From assembly GCA_902594485.1 (NCBI GenBank), contig CACJMJ010000002.1, positions 1 to 54,518 of the forward strand: a DNA stretch of 54,518 nt, read 5' to 3'. A program made the translations under genes and the position numbers. The stretch's first letter is position 1. Every line of letters begins with the position of its first letter. Under the pieces are notes generated by a model that was not told the DNA's origin, did not search any database, and saw nothing but the letters and a program-made list of their open reading frames with translations. The DNA comes from an uncultured Bacteroidota bacterium. GTDB lineage: Bacteria; Bacteroidota; Bacteroidia; Flavobacteriales; Flavobacteriaceae. Positions 11,370 through 22,179 of the stretch are shown in pieces.

Positions 11370-11714
11370 TTATTTTAGAGCCTTAACTATAGCTTCAAAT
11401 GCATTAGGATTATTCATTGCTAAGTCAGCTAATACTTTTCTATTAAGAGAAATATTATTGGATTTAAGCTTATAAATAAACTCACTATATGAAAGGCCAT
11501 GTTGATGTGCAGCAGCATTAATTCTCATTACCCACAAGGATCTAAAGTTTCGCTTCTTTGTTTTTCTATCTCTGTATGCATATACAAGAGCTTTTTCAAC
11601 AGCATTTTTTGCTACTGTCCAAACATTCTTCCTTCTACCGAAGTATCCTTTCGCTTGTTTTAAAATTTTCTTTCTTCTTGCTCTAGAGGCAACTGAGTTT
11701 ACTGATCTTGGCAT
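11370..11714 (-). CDS. rplT: 50S ribosomal protein L20
   Basis: [30 protein letters not shown]. Confidence 0.98.
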   Translation of the reverse strand: MPRSVNSVASRARRKKILKQAKGYFGRRKNVWTVAKNAVEKALVYAYRDRKTKKRNFRSLWVMRINAAAHQHGLSYSEFIYKLKSNNISLNRKVLADLAMNNPNAFEAIVKALK

Positions 11715-11724
11715 TACTGTAAAT

Positions 11725-11922
11725 TTATTTTAATCTTAATTGTCTTTTAATACTGTTCTCATCACTTTCATGAACAAGCCCAAAGTGAGTTAGCCTTAGT
11801 TTTCTTTTTTTTGACTTTTTAGTCAAAATATGATTTTTAAAGGCGTGTTTTCTCTTGATTTTACCTGAACCAGTAACTTTAAACCTTTTTTTGGCACTGG
11901 ATTTTGTTTTCATTTTTGGCAT
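11725..11922 (-). CDS. rpmI: 50S ribosomal protein L35
   Basis: [33 protein letters not shown]. Confidence 0.97.
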   Translation of the reverse strand: MPKMKTKSSAKKRFKVTGSGKIKRKHAFKNHILTKKSKKRKLRLTHFGLVHESDENSIKRQLRLK

Positions 11923-11933
11923 AGTTCCCTAAT

Positions 11934-12491
11934 TTAATTCTTTTTTGGTATTATGAACATTATCATCCTTTTTCCTTCTAATTGTGGCATTTGTTCAACC
12001 TTTCCAATATCTTCTAGGTCTTGTGCTAATCTTAATAGCAGTATTTGACCTTGTTCTTTAAATATTATCGATCTTCCTTTAAAAAAAACGAAAGCTTTTA
12101 ATTTTGCACCTTCATTTAAAAATTTCTCTGCATGCTTTTTCTTGAACTGATAATCATGTTCATCTGTTTGAGGCCCAAACCTTATTTCTTTGACAACAAT
12201 TTTAGTTGCCTTCGATTTTAGAGCTTTGTCTCTCTTTTTCTGTTCATACAAGAATTTTTTATATTCTAATATTTTACATACAGGTGGAGATGCTTTTGGA
12301 GAAATTTCAACTAAATCTAATTCTAAATTTCTCGCCAACCTTAAAGCCTCATTAGTAGAATAAACTCCAACATCTACATTATCACCAACTAATCTAACCT
12401 CATGAGCAGTTATCTTAGTATTGATTTTATGAGGATCTTCTTTTATTTCTCTTCGGAATCTCCTATTCGATCTTCTTCTTCTTATTGCTAT
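11934..12491 (-). CDS. infC: translation initiation factor IF-3 (non-ATG start; ORF track truncates at 12338)
   Basis: Conserved N-terminus [51 protein letters not shown] lies upstream of the first canonical start in the same frame; candidate AUA start at 12489-12491 (or 12498-12500). Confidence 0.92.
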   Translation of the reverse strand: MAIRRRRSNRRFRREIKEDPHKINTKITAHEVRLVGDNVDVGVYSTNEALRLARNLELDLVEISPKASPPVCKILEYKKFLYEQKKRDKALKSKATKIVVKEIRFGPQTDEHDYQFKKKHAEKFLNEGAKLKAFVFFKGRSIIFKEQGQILLLRLAQDLEDIGKVEQMPQLEGKRMIMFIIPKKN

Positions 12492-12502
12492 AACAACTAT
12501 TT

Positions 12503-14452
12503 TTAATTAATATTAAACTTCGGAATACATTCAGAAACCTCTTTCTTAACAATATCCACGAATTCTTCAACTTTCATTTCACCTAAATCATCACCATGAT
12601 GTCTTCTTATTGAAACTGAATTATTTTTAACTTCATTTTCACCTACAACAACCATAAAAGGTATCTTTTTCATTTCAGATTCTCTAATTTTTTTTCCAAC
12701 AGTCTCATTTCTATCATCTAAGTGCGCGCGAATTTCGTGATTTTCTAAGATATTTAAAACTTTTTGACCATAATTTTTAAAGTTCTCTCCAACAATCAGA
12801 ATTTCTACTTGAATAGTTGTTAGCCATAATGGGAAAACACCAGCAGTATGCTCGATTAAAATTGCAACGAATCTTTCCATACTTCCAAATGGGGCTCTAT
12901 GAATCATTACAGGTCTTAAGTCTTCATTATTACTTCCTTTATAAGTTAGATCGAACCTTTCTGGAAGGTTATAGTCAACTTGAATTGTACCAAGTTGCCA
13001 ACTTCTACCAAGTGCATCTTTGACCATAAAGTCAAGTTTCGGACCGTAAAATGCAGCTTCTCCATATTCAACATTATATTCAAGACCTTTTTCTTTAGCA
13101 GAATTAAGAATGGCCTGCTCAGATATTTCCCAATTTTTATCAGAACCAATATATTTTTCAGGGGTATCAGGATCTCTTAATGATACTTGTGCAGAAAAAT
13201 CGTTAAACCCAAGTGAATTAAAAACATAAAGAACTAAGTCAATAGTATTATTAAACTCAGAGTCTACTTGTTCTGGGGTACAAAATATGTGGGCATCATC
13301 AACTGTAAATCCTCTAACTCTACTTAGACCATGCAATTCTCCACTTTGTTCATACCTGTAGACTGTCCCAAACTCGGCTAATCTTAATGGAAGATCTTTG
13401 TAACTATATGGTTTTGCATTATATATCTCACAGTGGTGAGGACAATTCATGGGTCTTAAAATAAAGGTTTCAGAATCATTTGGAGTAGAAATTGGTTGGA
13501 AACTATCAGCACCGTATTTTTCATAATGTCCAGATGTTTCATACAATTCTTTAGCTCCAATATGAGATGACATAACTTTTTTATATCCAGCTCTTTTTTG
13601 AGCGTCTTCAAGGAAGTCTTGTAGTCTATCTCTTAATTCTGTTCCATTTGGAAGCCATAGGGGAAGACCATGTCCAACTCTACTTGAGAACGTAAAGAGC
13701 TCGAGCTCTTTACCAATTTTTCTATGATCTCTTTCCTTTGCTTTTTCAACTAGCTCAAGATATTCAGTGAGTAATTTTTGCTTTGGAAATGAAATACCAT
13801 AAATCCTTGTTAATTGATTGTTTTTTTCATCACCCCTCCAATATGCGCCTGCAATATTTAAAAGTTTTACAGCTTTAACAATTCCAGTTGATGGGATATG
13901 GCCTCCTTTACATAAATCACTAAAGTCTGAATGATCACAAAAAGTAATAGTTCCATCATCTAGAGATTCAATTAGCTCAATCTTATATTCATTTTTTTCT
14001 TTTTTGTAAAAATCTAAAGCATCATCTTTTGACATGCTTTTCATGCTAAATTTGAAATCATTTCGTGAAAACTCAAGAAATTTAGATTCAAGTTTTTGAA
14101 AATCTTTTTCTGAAATACTTTCATCACCAAAATCAACATCATAATAAAACCCATTTTCAATTGAGGGTCCAATAGTTAATTTAGATTCTGGATAGAAAAA
14201 TTTAATAGTTTGAGCTAATATATGAGCTGAAGAATGCCAAAATGCCTGTTTTCCTTCGTTATCATCCCATGTATATAGTTTAATATTCCCATCTTTACTT
14301 AACTCGGATTCAAGTTCAAGAATTTGATCATTAAAGGATGCTGAAATAACTTTTCTTGCTAGACCTTCACTGATACTTTTAGCTACGTCAATAACTTTAA
14401 CACCTTTATCAAACTGTTTTACAGACTTATCTGGAAAAATTATACTAATCAT
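12503..14452 (-). CDS. thrS: threonyl-tRNA synthetase
   Basis: TGS domain start, [21 protein letters not shown], class II aaRS motifs. Confidence 0.98.
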   Translation of the reverse strand: MISIIFPDKSVKQFDKGVKVIDVAKSISEGLARKVISASFNDQILELESELSKDGNIKLYTWDDNEGKQAFWHSSAHILAQTIKFFYPESKLTIGPSIENGFYYDVDFGDESISEKDFQKLESKFLEFSRNDFKFSMKSMSKDDALDFYKKEKNEYKIELIESLDDGTITFCDHSDFSDLCKGGHIPSTGIVKAVKLLNIAGAYWRGDEKNNQLTRIYGISFPKQKLLTEYLELVEKAKERDHRKIGKELELFTFSSRVGHGLPLWLPNGTELRDRLQDFLEDAQKRAGYKKVMSSHIGAKELYETSGHYEKYGADSFQPISTPNDSETFILRPMNCPHHCEIYNAKPYSYKDLPLRLAEFGTVYRYEQSGELHGLSRVRGFTVDDAHIFCTPEQVDSEFNNTIDLVLYVFNSLGFNDFSAQVSLRDPDTPEKYIGSDKNWEISEQAILNSAKEKGLEYNVEYGEAAFYGPKLDFMVKDALGRSWQLGTIQVDYNLPERFDLTYKGSNNEDLRPVMIHRAPFGSMERFVAILIEHTAGVFPLWLTTIQVEILIVGENFKNYGQKVLNILENHEIRAHLDDRNETVGKKIRESEMKKIPFMVVVGENEVKNNSVSIRRHHGDDLGEMKVEEFVDIVKKEVSECIPKFNIN

Positions 14453-14478
14453 ATTTAAAAATCTAGTTCAAAAATAAA

Positions 14479-14706
14479 TCAATTTAATTTATTCTTAGGT
14501 CCAAGTGTTCCATTTAATATATTATTAATTCCTCTATATCCGTAAAAAATAGCTAATACTAGAAGTATTGCACCTATAATTAATACAACTAAAAAGAATG
14601 GGTGGTCTTGATTATTAAATGCTTGTGAAACTGTTACTGGTGCGATAAAGCATAAAGATATTCCAATAAAAACTTGAATAAAGCCCTTTCTTAAGTATTT
14701 ATTCAT
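14479..14706 (-). CDS. DUF6095-like small two-TM membrane protein
   Basis: GISLCFIAPVTVSQAFNNQDHPFFLVVLIIGAILLVLAIF pattern seen in Bacteroidota DUF6095 proteins. Confidence 0.65.
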   Translation of the reverse strand: MNKYLRKGFIQVFIGISLCFIAPVTVSQAFNNQDHPFFLVVLIIGAILLVLAIFYGYRGINNILNGTLGPKNKLN

Positions 14707-15514
14707 TTGAATAATTATCTATGGCAGATCGGATACTTTTATGCTTTATAATAAGTTCATCAGCTTTTTGCTCATCAACTCCTAACTCTTCCATAAGTAT
14801 TCTTCTAGCGCGTTTATTAAGTTTAGCATTACTCATTTGCATATCAATCATCTTATTCCCTCTTACATGTCCGTCAAGGATCATTGAAATTGTAGAAATC
14901 ATATTTAAGATAAGCTTTTGAGCAGTTCCTGCTTTAAGTCTCGAGCTTCCAGTTAAGAACTCAGGACCAACTATTACTTCAATTTTATAATCTGCATATT
15001 TTGATAATGGAGAATTCTCATTACATACAATACATCCTGTTGAAATATTATTTTCTTGACAGGCTTTTAAACCACCAACAACATAAGGTGTAGTTCCCGA
15101 TGCTGCAATTCCAATAACAAAGTCATTTTTGTTGATATTATGATCGGAGAGATCTTTCCATGCTTGATTTAAATCATCTTCAGCAATTTCTATTGAACTA
15201 TATAGTGCAGGTATACCTCCCGCTACAAGGCCAACAACTTTTTCAGGTGGTGTTCCAAAGGTCGGAGGACATTCTGATGCATCCAAAACACCTAGTCTTC
15301 CACTAGTACCAGCTCCTATATAGAATAGTCTACCACCCTCTTTTATTTTAGGGGCTAAATTCTCAATTAAGTTAGTGATATTAGGAAGTACTTTATTTAT
15401 GGCTTTAAGAGCATTGTTATCCTCCTCATGCATAGCATTGACAAGTTCACTTACAGATTGTTTTTCTAAATCTTTATGATTTGATTCTTGTTCTGTTACC
15501 TTATAAAAACTCAT
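14699..15514 (-). CDS. murQ: N-acetylmuramic acid 6-phosphate etherase
   Basis: GAGTSGRLGVLDASECPPTFGTPPEKVVGLVAGG. Confidence 0.95.
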   Translation of the reverse strand: MSFYKVTEQESNHKDLEKQSVSELVNAMHEEDNNALKAINKVLPNITNLIENLAPKIKEGGRLFYIGAGTSGRLGVLDASECPPTFGTPPEKVVGLVAGGIPALYSSIEIAEDDLNQAWKDLSDHNINKNDFVIGIAASGTTPYVVGGLKACQENNISTGCIVCNENSPLSKYADYKIEVIVGPEFLTGSSRLKAGTAQKLILNMISTISMILDGHVRGNKMIDMQMSNAKLNKRARRILMEELGVDEQKADELIIKHKSIRSAIDNYSNE

Positions 15515-16749
15515 TACTCTTTTGAATTTAATTTTAAGTCTAAATTCTTCTTAAGTTCGGCTAAAAACTGCTGTGTAGTTAGAAAATTTGAGTCTACAAG
15601 ATCATCTCTAAATACAAGTAAAGCTAAATCCTTTGTCATTTTTCCGTCTTCTACAGTTTCTATACAAACTTCTTCTAAAGCTTTACAGAATTTAATCAAT
15701 TCATTATTATTGTCAAGTTTTCCTCTATGCATCAAACCTCTTGTCCAAGCAAAAATTGATGCAATTGGATTAGTAGAAGTTTCTTCACCTTTTTGATGTC
15801 TTCTAAAATGTCTTGTTACAGTTCCGTGGGCTGCTTCAGCTTCTAGAGTTTTTCCATCTGGTGTTACTAGAGTAGATGTCATAAGTCCGAGTGAACCAAA
15901 TCCTTGAGCTACTACATCAGATTGAACATCTCCATCATAGTTCTTACATGCCCATACAAATCCACCCTTCCATTTGATTGCAGCTGCAACCATATCATCA
16001 ATTAGCCTGTGTTCGTATGTTATATTTTCTTTTTCAAACTTCTCTTTAAACTCATTTTCAAAAACTTCCTGAAAAATATCTTTAAACCTTCCATCATATG
16101 CTTTTAATATTGTATTCTTTGTAGAAAGATAAAGAGGCCATCTTTTTGTCAAAGCCATATTCATACAAGATCTTGCAAATCCATATATTGAAGAATCAAT
16201 ATTATACATTGACATTGCAATGCCATCTTCTTCGAAATTATATACTTCCCAAGTTTTAGATTCTGAACCATCTGATGGTGTAAACTTCATCTCAAGCTTA
16301 CCTGGTCCATGAGTAGTTACATCTGTAGCTCTGTATTGATCACCAAATGCGTGTCTCCCAATACATATTGGCCTTGACCATCCTTGAACATATCTTGGTA
16401 TTGATCTACATATTATAGGTTCTCTAAAAACAGTTCCTCCAACTATGTTTCTAATAGTACCATTAGGAGATTTATACATCCTGCTAAGAGAAAATTCTTC
16501 TACTCTTTGTTCATCTGGAGTAATGGTTGCACACTTAATACCAACATTATATTTCTTTATAGCATTAGCAGCATCAACAGTGATTTGATCGTCTGTCTTG
16601 TCTCTAGACTCTATACCAAGATCATAATAAACAACATCAAGATCTATGTAATCTAAGATCAACTTCTCTTTAATAAATTTCCAGATAATTCTAGCCATTT
16701 CATCACCATCTATTTCGACTATGGGATTGGCTACTTTAATTTTTGACAT
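15514..16749 (-). CDS. icd: NADP-dependent isocitrate dehydrogenase, eukaryotic-like homodimeric type
   Basis: [27 protein letters not shown] ... [20 protein letters not shown] ... [39 protein letters not shown]. Confidence 0.95.
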   Translation of the reverse strand: MSKIKVANPIVEIDGDEMARIIWKFIKEKLILDYIDLDVVYYDLGIESRDKTDDQITVDAANAIKKYNVGIKCATITPDEQRVEEFSLSRMYKSPNGTIRNIVGGTVFREPIICRSIPRYVQGWSRPICIGRHAFGDQYRATDVTTHGPGKLEMKFTPSDGSESKTWEVYNFEEDGIAMSMYNIDSSIYGFARSCMNMALTKRWPLYLSTKNTILKAYDGRFKDIFQEVFENEFKEKFEKENITYEHRLIDDMVAAAIKWKGGFVWACKNYDGDVQSDVVAQGFGSLGLMTSTLVTPDGKTLEAEAAHGTVTRHFRRHQKGEETSTNPIASIFAWTRGLMHRGKLDNNNELIKFCKALEEVCIETVEDGKMTKDLALLVFRDDLVDSNFLTTQQFLAELKKNLDLKLNSKE

Positions 16750-16754
16750 AAGAT

Positions 16755-17099
16755 TTATACTTCTTTAATCCTTGCTTTCTTTCCTCTAAGTTCTCTAAAG
16801 TAGTAAATTCTTGATTGTTTAACTTTACCTTTCTTATTGACTTCAATTTTATTTAAAGCAGGCATATTTAATGGGAAAATTCTCTCAACTCCAACCGTAC
16901 CAGACATTTTTCTGATTGTAAATGTTTTAGATTCTCCTCTTCCTTTAATTTGAATGACTACACCTTTGAAGGATTGGGTTCTAACTTTATCACCTTCTCT
17001 AATTTCATAATATACTGTTATAGTATCACCAGATGAAAAAGCTGGAAATTCATTTTTAGTGATAAGTTTCTCTTGAACTAAATTTACTACAGATTCCAT
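16755..17099 (-). CDS. rplS: 50S ribosomal protein L19
   Basis: [42 protein letters not shown]. Confidence 0.98.
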   Translation of the reverse strand: MESVVNLVQEKLITKNEFPAFSSGDTITVYYEIREGDKVRTQSFKGVVIQIKGRGESKTFTIRKMSGTVGVERIFPLNMPALNKIEVNKKGKVKQSRIYYFRELRGKKARIKEV

Positions 17100-17156
17100 T
17101 GAAGTTTATTTTATAAAGTTTGATTAATTTCAAACACGCGCAAAAATAAACCTTTT

Positions 17157-17835
17157 TTAATCATTATCAAAAAGATTTGGCCTAAGTAATTTTGTTCTTT
17201 CGATTGATTTTTCATCATTCCATTTTTGAATCTCTTTTTCATTACCTGATAGAAGAACCTTAGGGACTTGCATGCCTTTATATACATCTGGCCTTGTATA
17301 TATTGGTGGTGATAATACGTTATCTTGAAAAGTGTCAGACAAAGCAGATGATTCATCACCAATGATTCCGGGAAGAAGTCTAACTATAGAGTCACATAAA
17401 ACAGCTGCAGGGAGTTCTCCTCCAGATACAACAAAATCACCAATCGATATTTCTTTAGTAACAAGGTATTCTCTAACTCTATGATCAATTCCTTTGTAAT
17501 GACCGCAGATTATAATAATATTTTTTAATGTTGATAAGTAGTTTGATGTTTTTTGATTTAGAAGGTCTCCGTCAGGAGTTAGATAAATTATCTCATCATA
17601 ATTATTCTTCTTTTTTAGAAATTCAATGCAATTATCAATTGGTTCAATTTTTATTACCATTCCTGGAGCCCCCCCCATAAGGATAATCATCTACTTTTCT
17701 TGAATTTTCTGCAAACTCTCTTAGATTATGTGACTTAATTTTAACCTTCTTCGAATCAATTGCTTTTTTTATAATTGAGAAGGAATTAAGGTTGTCAAAG
17801 ATGTCAGGAAATAGAGTTAGAACATCAATTCTCAT
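17157..17835 (-). CDS. trmD: tRNA (guanine37-N1)-methyltransferase, disrupted by a frameshift at a G8 run
   Basis: N-terminus [16 protein letters not shown]...VDDYPYGG in one frame (17644-17835) and [13 protein letters not shown]...[21 protein letters not shown] in the next (17157-17690); the join is at C8 (17669-17676, + strand). Confidence 0.92.
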
Positions 17836-18968
17836 TAATTTGAGCTTTTTTTCAAAGTTACAATAGCTGTTTTTAATCTTCCTTCTCTTACAAAATTAAC
17901 TTCAACTTTATCACCAGGTCTTTTTGACGATAGGTATCCTGATAGATCAGAGAATCTATTGATTTTAAAACCATCAATCGATTTGATTATATCACCTCTA
18001 GTTAGACCAGCAGTATCAGCTCCAAACCCTTCTTCGATTTCATCAATATAGAAACCCTCAGTTTCATCTATATTTAATTGTCTGGAATATGAAGATTTTA
18101 AGGCTACACCTCTTACTCCTAAAAGTCCTTTTTGAACATCTCCATATTCTATAATATCTTCAAATATTTTTCTCACTGTGTTACTGGGAACAGCAAAAGA
18201 ATATCCAACATATCCTCCGGTCATTGATTGAATAAGTGTATTTATTCCAATTAATTCTCCTTGAATGTTAACTAAAGCACCACCACTATTTCCAAAATTG
18301 ACCGCAGCATCAGTTTGAATAAATGACTGATTCTTTTGATCATACTCATTTAGGTCTCTAGATTTAGAACTTACTATACCTGCTGTAACTGTTGAATTTA
18401 AATTATAAGGATTTCCAACTGCAAGAACCCATTCTCCGATTAAAGTAGAGTCTGAATCTCCAAAGAAAATATAATCAAGGTTAATATCAGATTTAATTTT
18501 AAGTACTGCTATATCTGTGACTTCATCGAATCCAATTATTTCTGCCTCATACTCTTTGTTGTCGTTTGTTGTCACGATTACTTCAGATGAATTTTCGATT
18601 ACGTGATAGTTAGTAATTATGTGACCATCAGGTGATATGATTACCCCTGAACCTGTGCCTACCTTTTTTTTAGAATCATCACCATAAAAAAATTGTAAAG
18701 CCCAGCTATCACTCTCTTCAACTATGCTTGTATTTTTTACGTGTACTACTGCATCAATTGTTTTACTTGCAGCAAAAGTTAAGTCTGGAAGTGTTGATTT
18801 GCCAAGATTTCTTTGTACCGTATTATTAATTGAGAATTCAGAGATAGAATCACTTATCAATTTAGTTTGATAATCAATTTTTTCCTCATCATTGATTGTT
18901 CTAAATAATAGCAAAGTGATAATAGAACATAGAGTAGAAATACCTAAAATTTTGAGATACAGCTTCAT
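17835..18968 (-). CDS. DegQ/HtrA-like trypsin-fold serine protease with C-terminal PDZ domain
   Basis: GTGSGVIISPDGHIITNYHVI, QTDAAVNFGNSGGALVNIQGELIGINT; single PDZ. Confidence 0.93.
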   Translation of the reverse strand: MKLYLKILGISTLCSIITLLLFRTINDEEKIDYQTKLISDSISEFSINNTVQRNLGKSTLPDLTFAASKTIDAVVHVKNTSIVEESDSWALQFFYGDDSKKKVGTGSGVIISPDGHIITNYHVIENSSEVIVTTNDNKEYEAEIIGFDEVTDIAVLKIKSDINLDYIFFGDSDSTLIGEWVLAVGNPYNLNSTVTAGIVSSKSRDLNEYDQKNQSFIQTDAAVNFGNSGGALVNIQGELIGINTLIQSMTGGYVGYSFAVPSNTVRKIFEDIIEYGDVQKGLLGVRGVALKSSYSRQLNIDETEGFYIDEIEEGFGADTAGLTRGDIIKSIDGFKINRFSDLSGYLSSKRPGDKVEVNFVREGRLKTAIVTLKKSSN

Positions 18969-19037
18969 TTTTTTTAGTAAAAATAAGATATTAAATATTT
19001 AATAATTATATTTTAACTATTGTTTAACTAGAGAATA

Positions 19038-19541
19038 ATGAATTTAAAGCTTAGAGCCCTTGAACCTGATGATTTAGATATAGTGTATGAAACAGAAAAT
19101 GACGAATCTCTCTGGATTTATTCTAATAATTCATCTCCTTTTTCAAAGCATACTCTCAAAAAATTTATACAAAATTCACATTTAGATATTATTGAACATA
19201 AACAATTAAGACTAGTAATAAGTCATGAAAATAACGCTTTAGGTTTTATAGATCTTTTTGACTATGACTTTATAAATAGAAGAGTAGGGGTTGGAATTAT
19301 TATTTTTGAAAAACACCGAATGAAAGGCATAGCTTCAAAATCTCTGGAGTTAATTGAGGAATATTTAATTAAACACGTTCCAATTCATCAACTCTATGCA
19401 AATATTTCATCTAATAATAGTGAGAGTATATCTCTTTTTGAAAAAAAATCATACAAGAAAGTTGGCTTAAAAAAAGATTGGATATATTACAATAACATGT
19501 TCTGTGATGAACTGCTTTATCAAAAAATTATAAAAAAATGA
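19038..19541 (+). CDS. GNAT family N-acetyltransferase (RimJ/RimL-like)
   Basis: LKLRALEPDDLDIVYETEND ... KHRMKGIASKSLELIEEY. Confidence 0.85.
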   Translation: MNLKLRALEPDDLDIVYETENDESLWIYSNNSSPFSKHTLKKFIQNSHLDIIEHKQLRLVISHENNALGFIDLFDYDFINRRVGVGIIIFEKHRMKGIASKSLELIEEYLIKHVPIHQLYANISSNNSESISLFEKKSYKKVGLKKDWIYYNNMFCDELLYQKIIKK

Positions 19542-20566
19542 AGTATTTAAAAGTAATAATACCTGTTTCAATCCTTTCATTAGTATTCATTATTGACTAT
19601 TACAATAAGTTTTACAAGCCAAATACTTCTTTCGAAGATGAAAGTATTTTTCTATATGTAATGGAAGATGATAGTTTAGCTTTTAGAGATTCAATTTCCA
19701 AATATATCAAATCAGAAAAAACATTTTATAAAGCTGCTGAAAAGTTAGATTACCTTGAAAATCAAAAGACAGGAAGGTATAAAATATCGAAGGATATAGG
19801 GAATAATGATATTGTTAACTCATTGAAATTTAATAATACACCAGTTAATGTCATATTTAATAATCAGGAAAGAATTGAGAACCTGGCGGGAAGAGTATCA
19901 AAGCAAATATATGAGGATAGTGCTTCATTGGTTAGAGCATTCAAGGATAAAAATTTTTTAAGTTTAAATAGCTTTAATAATGATAATGTTCTATCGATGT
20001 TCATACCAAACTCCTATGAAGTGTATTGGAATGTCAAGCCAGAAGATTTTAGAGACAAAATGTTAACCGAATACAATAAATTTTGGAATCAGCAGAGGAC
20101 TAAAAAGGCAGAACAACTTGGATTGAGTAAACTTGAAGTTATTTCATTAGCATCTATTGTTCAAAAAGAAAGTATTAAAGTTGACGAACGACCAACTATA
20201 GCAGGAGTCTATATTAATAGATTAAAAAAAAGAATGAGGCTTCAGGCTGACCCAACTGTTATATATTCTATAAAGGACTATTATAAAAATTTTGATACGA
20301 TAATTAGGAGAGTCCTTTATCGTGATTTACGTTTAAATTCTCGATATAATACCTATAGAATTAATGGACTTCCTCCAGGTCCAATTGCTATGCCAGATAT
20401 TTCAGCTATTGATGCGGTTCTTGATTATGAGAAACATAATTATATTTTTTTTGTCGCAGATCCTTACAATAGAGGTTATCACCTTTTTGCAAGAAATTTA
20501 TCAGAGCACAACAGAAATAAAAGAGTATATACTAGATGGTTAAATAGTAGAGGAATCTATAGATAA
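19538..20566 (+). CDS. mltG: endolytic transglycosylase MltG
   Basis: LASIVQKESIKVDERPTIAGVYINRLKKRMRLQADPTVIYS ... YNTYRINGLPPGPIAMP. Confidence 0.96.
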   Translation: MKYLKVIIPVSILSLVFIIDYYNKFYKPNTSFEDESIFLYVMEDDSLAFRDSISKYIKSEKTFYKAAEKLDYLENQKTGRYKISKDIGNNDIVNSLKFNNTPVNVIFNNQERIENLAGRVSKQIYEDSASLVRAFKDKNFLSLNSFNNDNVLSMFIPNSYEVYWNVKPEDFRDKMLTEYNKFWNQQRTKKAEQLGLSKLEVISLASIVQKESIKVDERPTIAGVYINRLKKRMRLQADPTVIYSIKDYYKNFDTIIRRVLYRDLRLNSRYNTYRINGLPPGPIAMPDISAIDAVLDYEKHNYIFFVADPYNRGYHLFARNLSEHNRNKRVYTRWLNSRGIYR

Positions 20567-20567
20567 A

Positions 20568-21995
20568 CTAATTAGAAAGCTTCTGATTTAAATCTTCAAC
20601 ATATTTTCTAAACTGTTTGTCAGTGAAGCTAAGGTTATCAACTGTTTTACAGGCATGAAGTACTGTAGCATGATCTCTCCTGCCAATTTGTGAGCCTATG
20701 CTAGCCAGAGATGCTTTTGTGAATTTTTTTGCAAAATACATTGCAATTTGCCTAGCTTGAACAATATGCCTTTTTCTTGTCTTAGATTGAAGTGTCTGAA
20801 TATCCATTTGGAAGTAATCAGAGACAACTTTTTGGATATAGTCAATGGATACTTCTCTTCTGTTATTTTTAACAAATTTATTGATTACTTCTTTTGCTAA
20901 TTCAACAGTAATTTCAGCTTTATTAAATGAAGACTGGGCAATCAATGAAATAATTGCACCCTCAAGCTCTCTTACATTTGAGTTGATGTTTTTTGCAACA
21001 AATTCAATAACATCGTCTTGAATTTCAACACCATCTCTATAAAGTTTGTTTTTTAGAATAGAAACTCTAGTTTCATAGTTTGGATTTTGTAATTCTGCTG
21101 AGAGTCCCCACTTAAATCTAGATAAAAGTCTTTGCTCAATATCTTGCATATCAATAGGAGCTTTATCAGAAGTTAGAATAACTTGCTTTCCATTTTGATG
21201 AAGATGATTAAATATATGGAAGAAGACATCTTGTGTACCGGATTTTCCTGATAAAAATTGAACATCGTCAACAATTAAGATATCAATAACTTGATAAAAA
21301 TGAATAAAATCATTTCTAGTGTTCTTCTTCACTGAATCAACATATTGTTGAGTAAATTTTTCAGCAGAAATATATAATACGGTTTTATCTGGATATTTTT
21401 GTTTAACATCTACTCCGATTGCATGAGCAAGGTGAGTCTTACCTAAACCTACACCACCATAAATTAATAATGGATTAAATGATGTTCCACCTGGTTTATT
21501 TGATACTGCGATGCCTGCTGATCTAGCTAGTCTGTTTGAATCACCTTCTAAAAAGTTTTCAAAAGTATAATTTGGGTTAAGTTGTGATTCAATTTGTAAA
21601 TTTCTAATTCCTGGTATTACAAAAGGATTCTTAAGTTCTGAAGCAAATGAACTAAATGGAGATTCAATTGACTGAGACTTTATACTACTGCTGGATGAAC
21701 TTGGTATTTTTTCAGTAAATGGCATTTTATTGCCAAAAGTATTTTCCATCTTGATAATGTAAACAAGTCTTGCTTCAGACCCTAACTCTTTTGTAAGAGC
21801 TAAACGTAAAATTTTTACATAATGCTCTTCTAGCCACTCGTAGAAAAATTTACTTGGAACCTGTATGCTTAGAACATCATCAGTAAGCTTAACAGGAATA
21901 ATAGGTTCAAACCATGTTTTATATGCCTGAGGCTGGATATTATCCTTGATAAAGGATAAACAATTGTTCCATACTACAGAAGGTGTTTGACTCAT
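20568..21995 (-). CDS. dnaA: chromosomal replication initiator protein DnaA
   Basis: NPLLIYGGVGLGKTHLAHAIG, DILIVDDVQFLSGK, GRRDHATVLHACKT. Confidence 0.99.
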   Translation of the reverse strand: MSQTPSVVWNNCLSFIKDNIQPQAYKTWFEPIIPVKLTDDVLSIQVPSKFFYEWLEEHYVKILRLALTKELGSEARLVYIIKMENTFGNKMPFTEKIPSSSSSSIKSQSIESPFSSFASELKNPFVIPGIRNLQIESQLNPNYTFENFLEGDSNRLARSAGIAVSNKPGGTSFNPLLIYGGVGLGKTHLAHAIGVDVKQKYPDKTVLYISAEKFTQQYVDSVKKNTRNDFIHFYQVIDILIVDDVQFLSGKSGTQDVFFHIFNHLHQNGKQVILTSDKAPIDMQDIEQRLLSRFKWGLSAELQNPNYETRVSILKNKLYRDGVEIQDDVIEFVAKNINSNVRELEGAIISLIAQSSFNKAEITVELAKEVINKFVKNNRREVSIDYIQKVVSDYFQMDIQTLQSKTRKRHIVQARQIAMYFAKKFTKASLASIGSQIGRRDHATVLHACKTVDNLSFTDKQFRKYVEDLNQKLSN

Positions 21996-22179
21996 TTTTT
22001 CTTGGCTAGATATTAATTGAATATATTTATGATATAATGTTTTAGGTTGATTACAAATATTAGTTAAAAAAAATCAAAAAAAAATAAAGATTACTATTGA
22101 TTATTAATTTTTTTTTATTTAAAATCACTCTAGATAAATTTGTAGGAAAAAATCTAAATTCCTTCATAAATCAAACAAA

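Noticed and set aside
17111-17362. 83-aa ORF overlapping the trmD 3' half
   Set aside because: Different frame over conserved TrmD sequence; not a separate gene.
21996-22179. Possible oriC in the dnaA upstream region
   Set aside because: Very AT-rich, but I could not find convincing TTATCCACA-type boxes; only the strand-switch pattern is reported.
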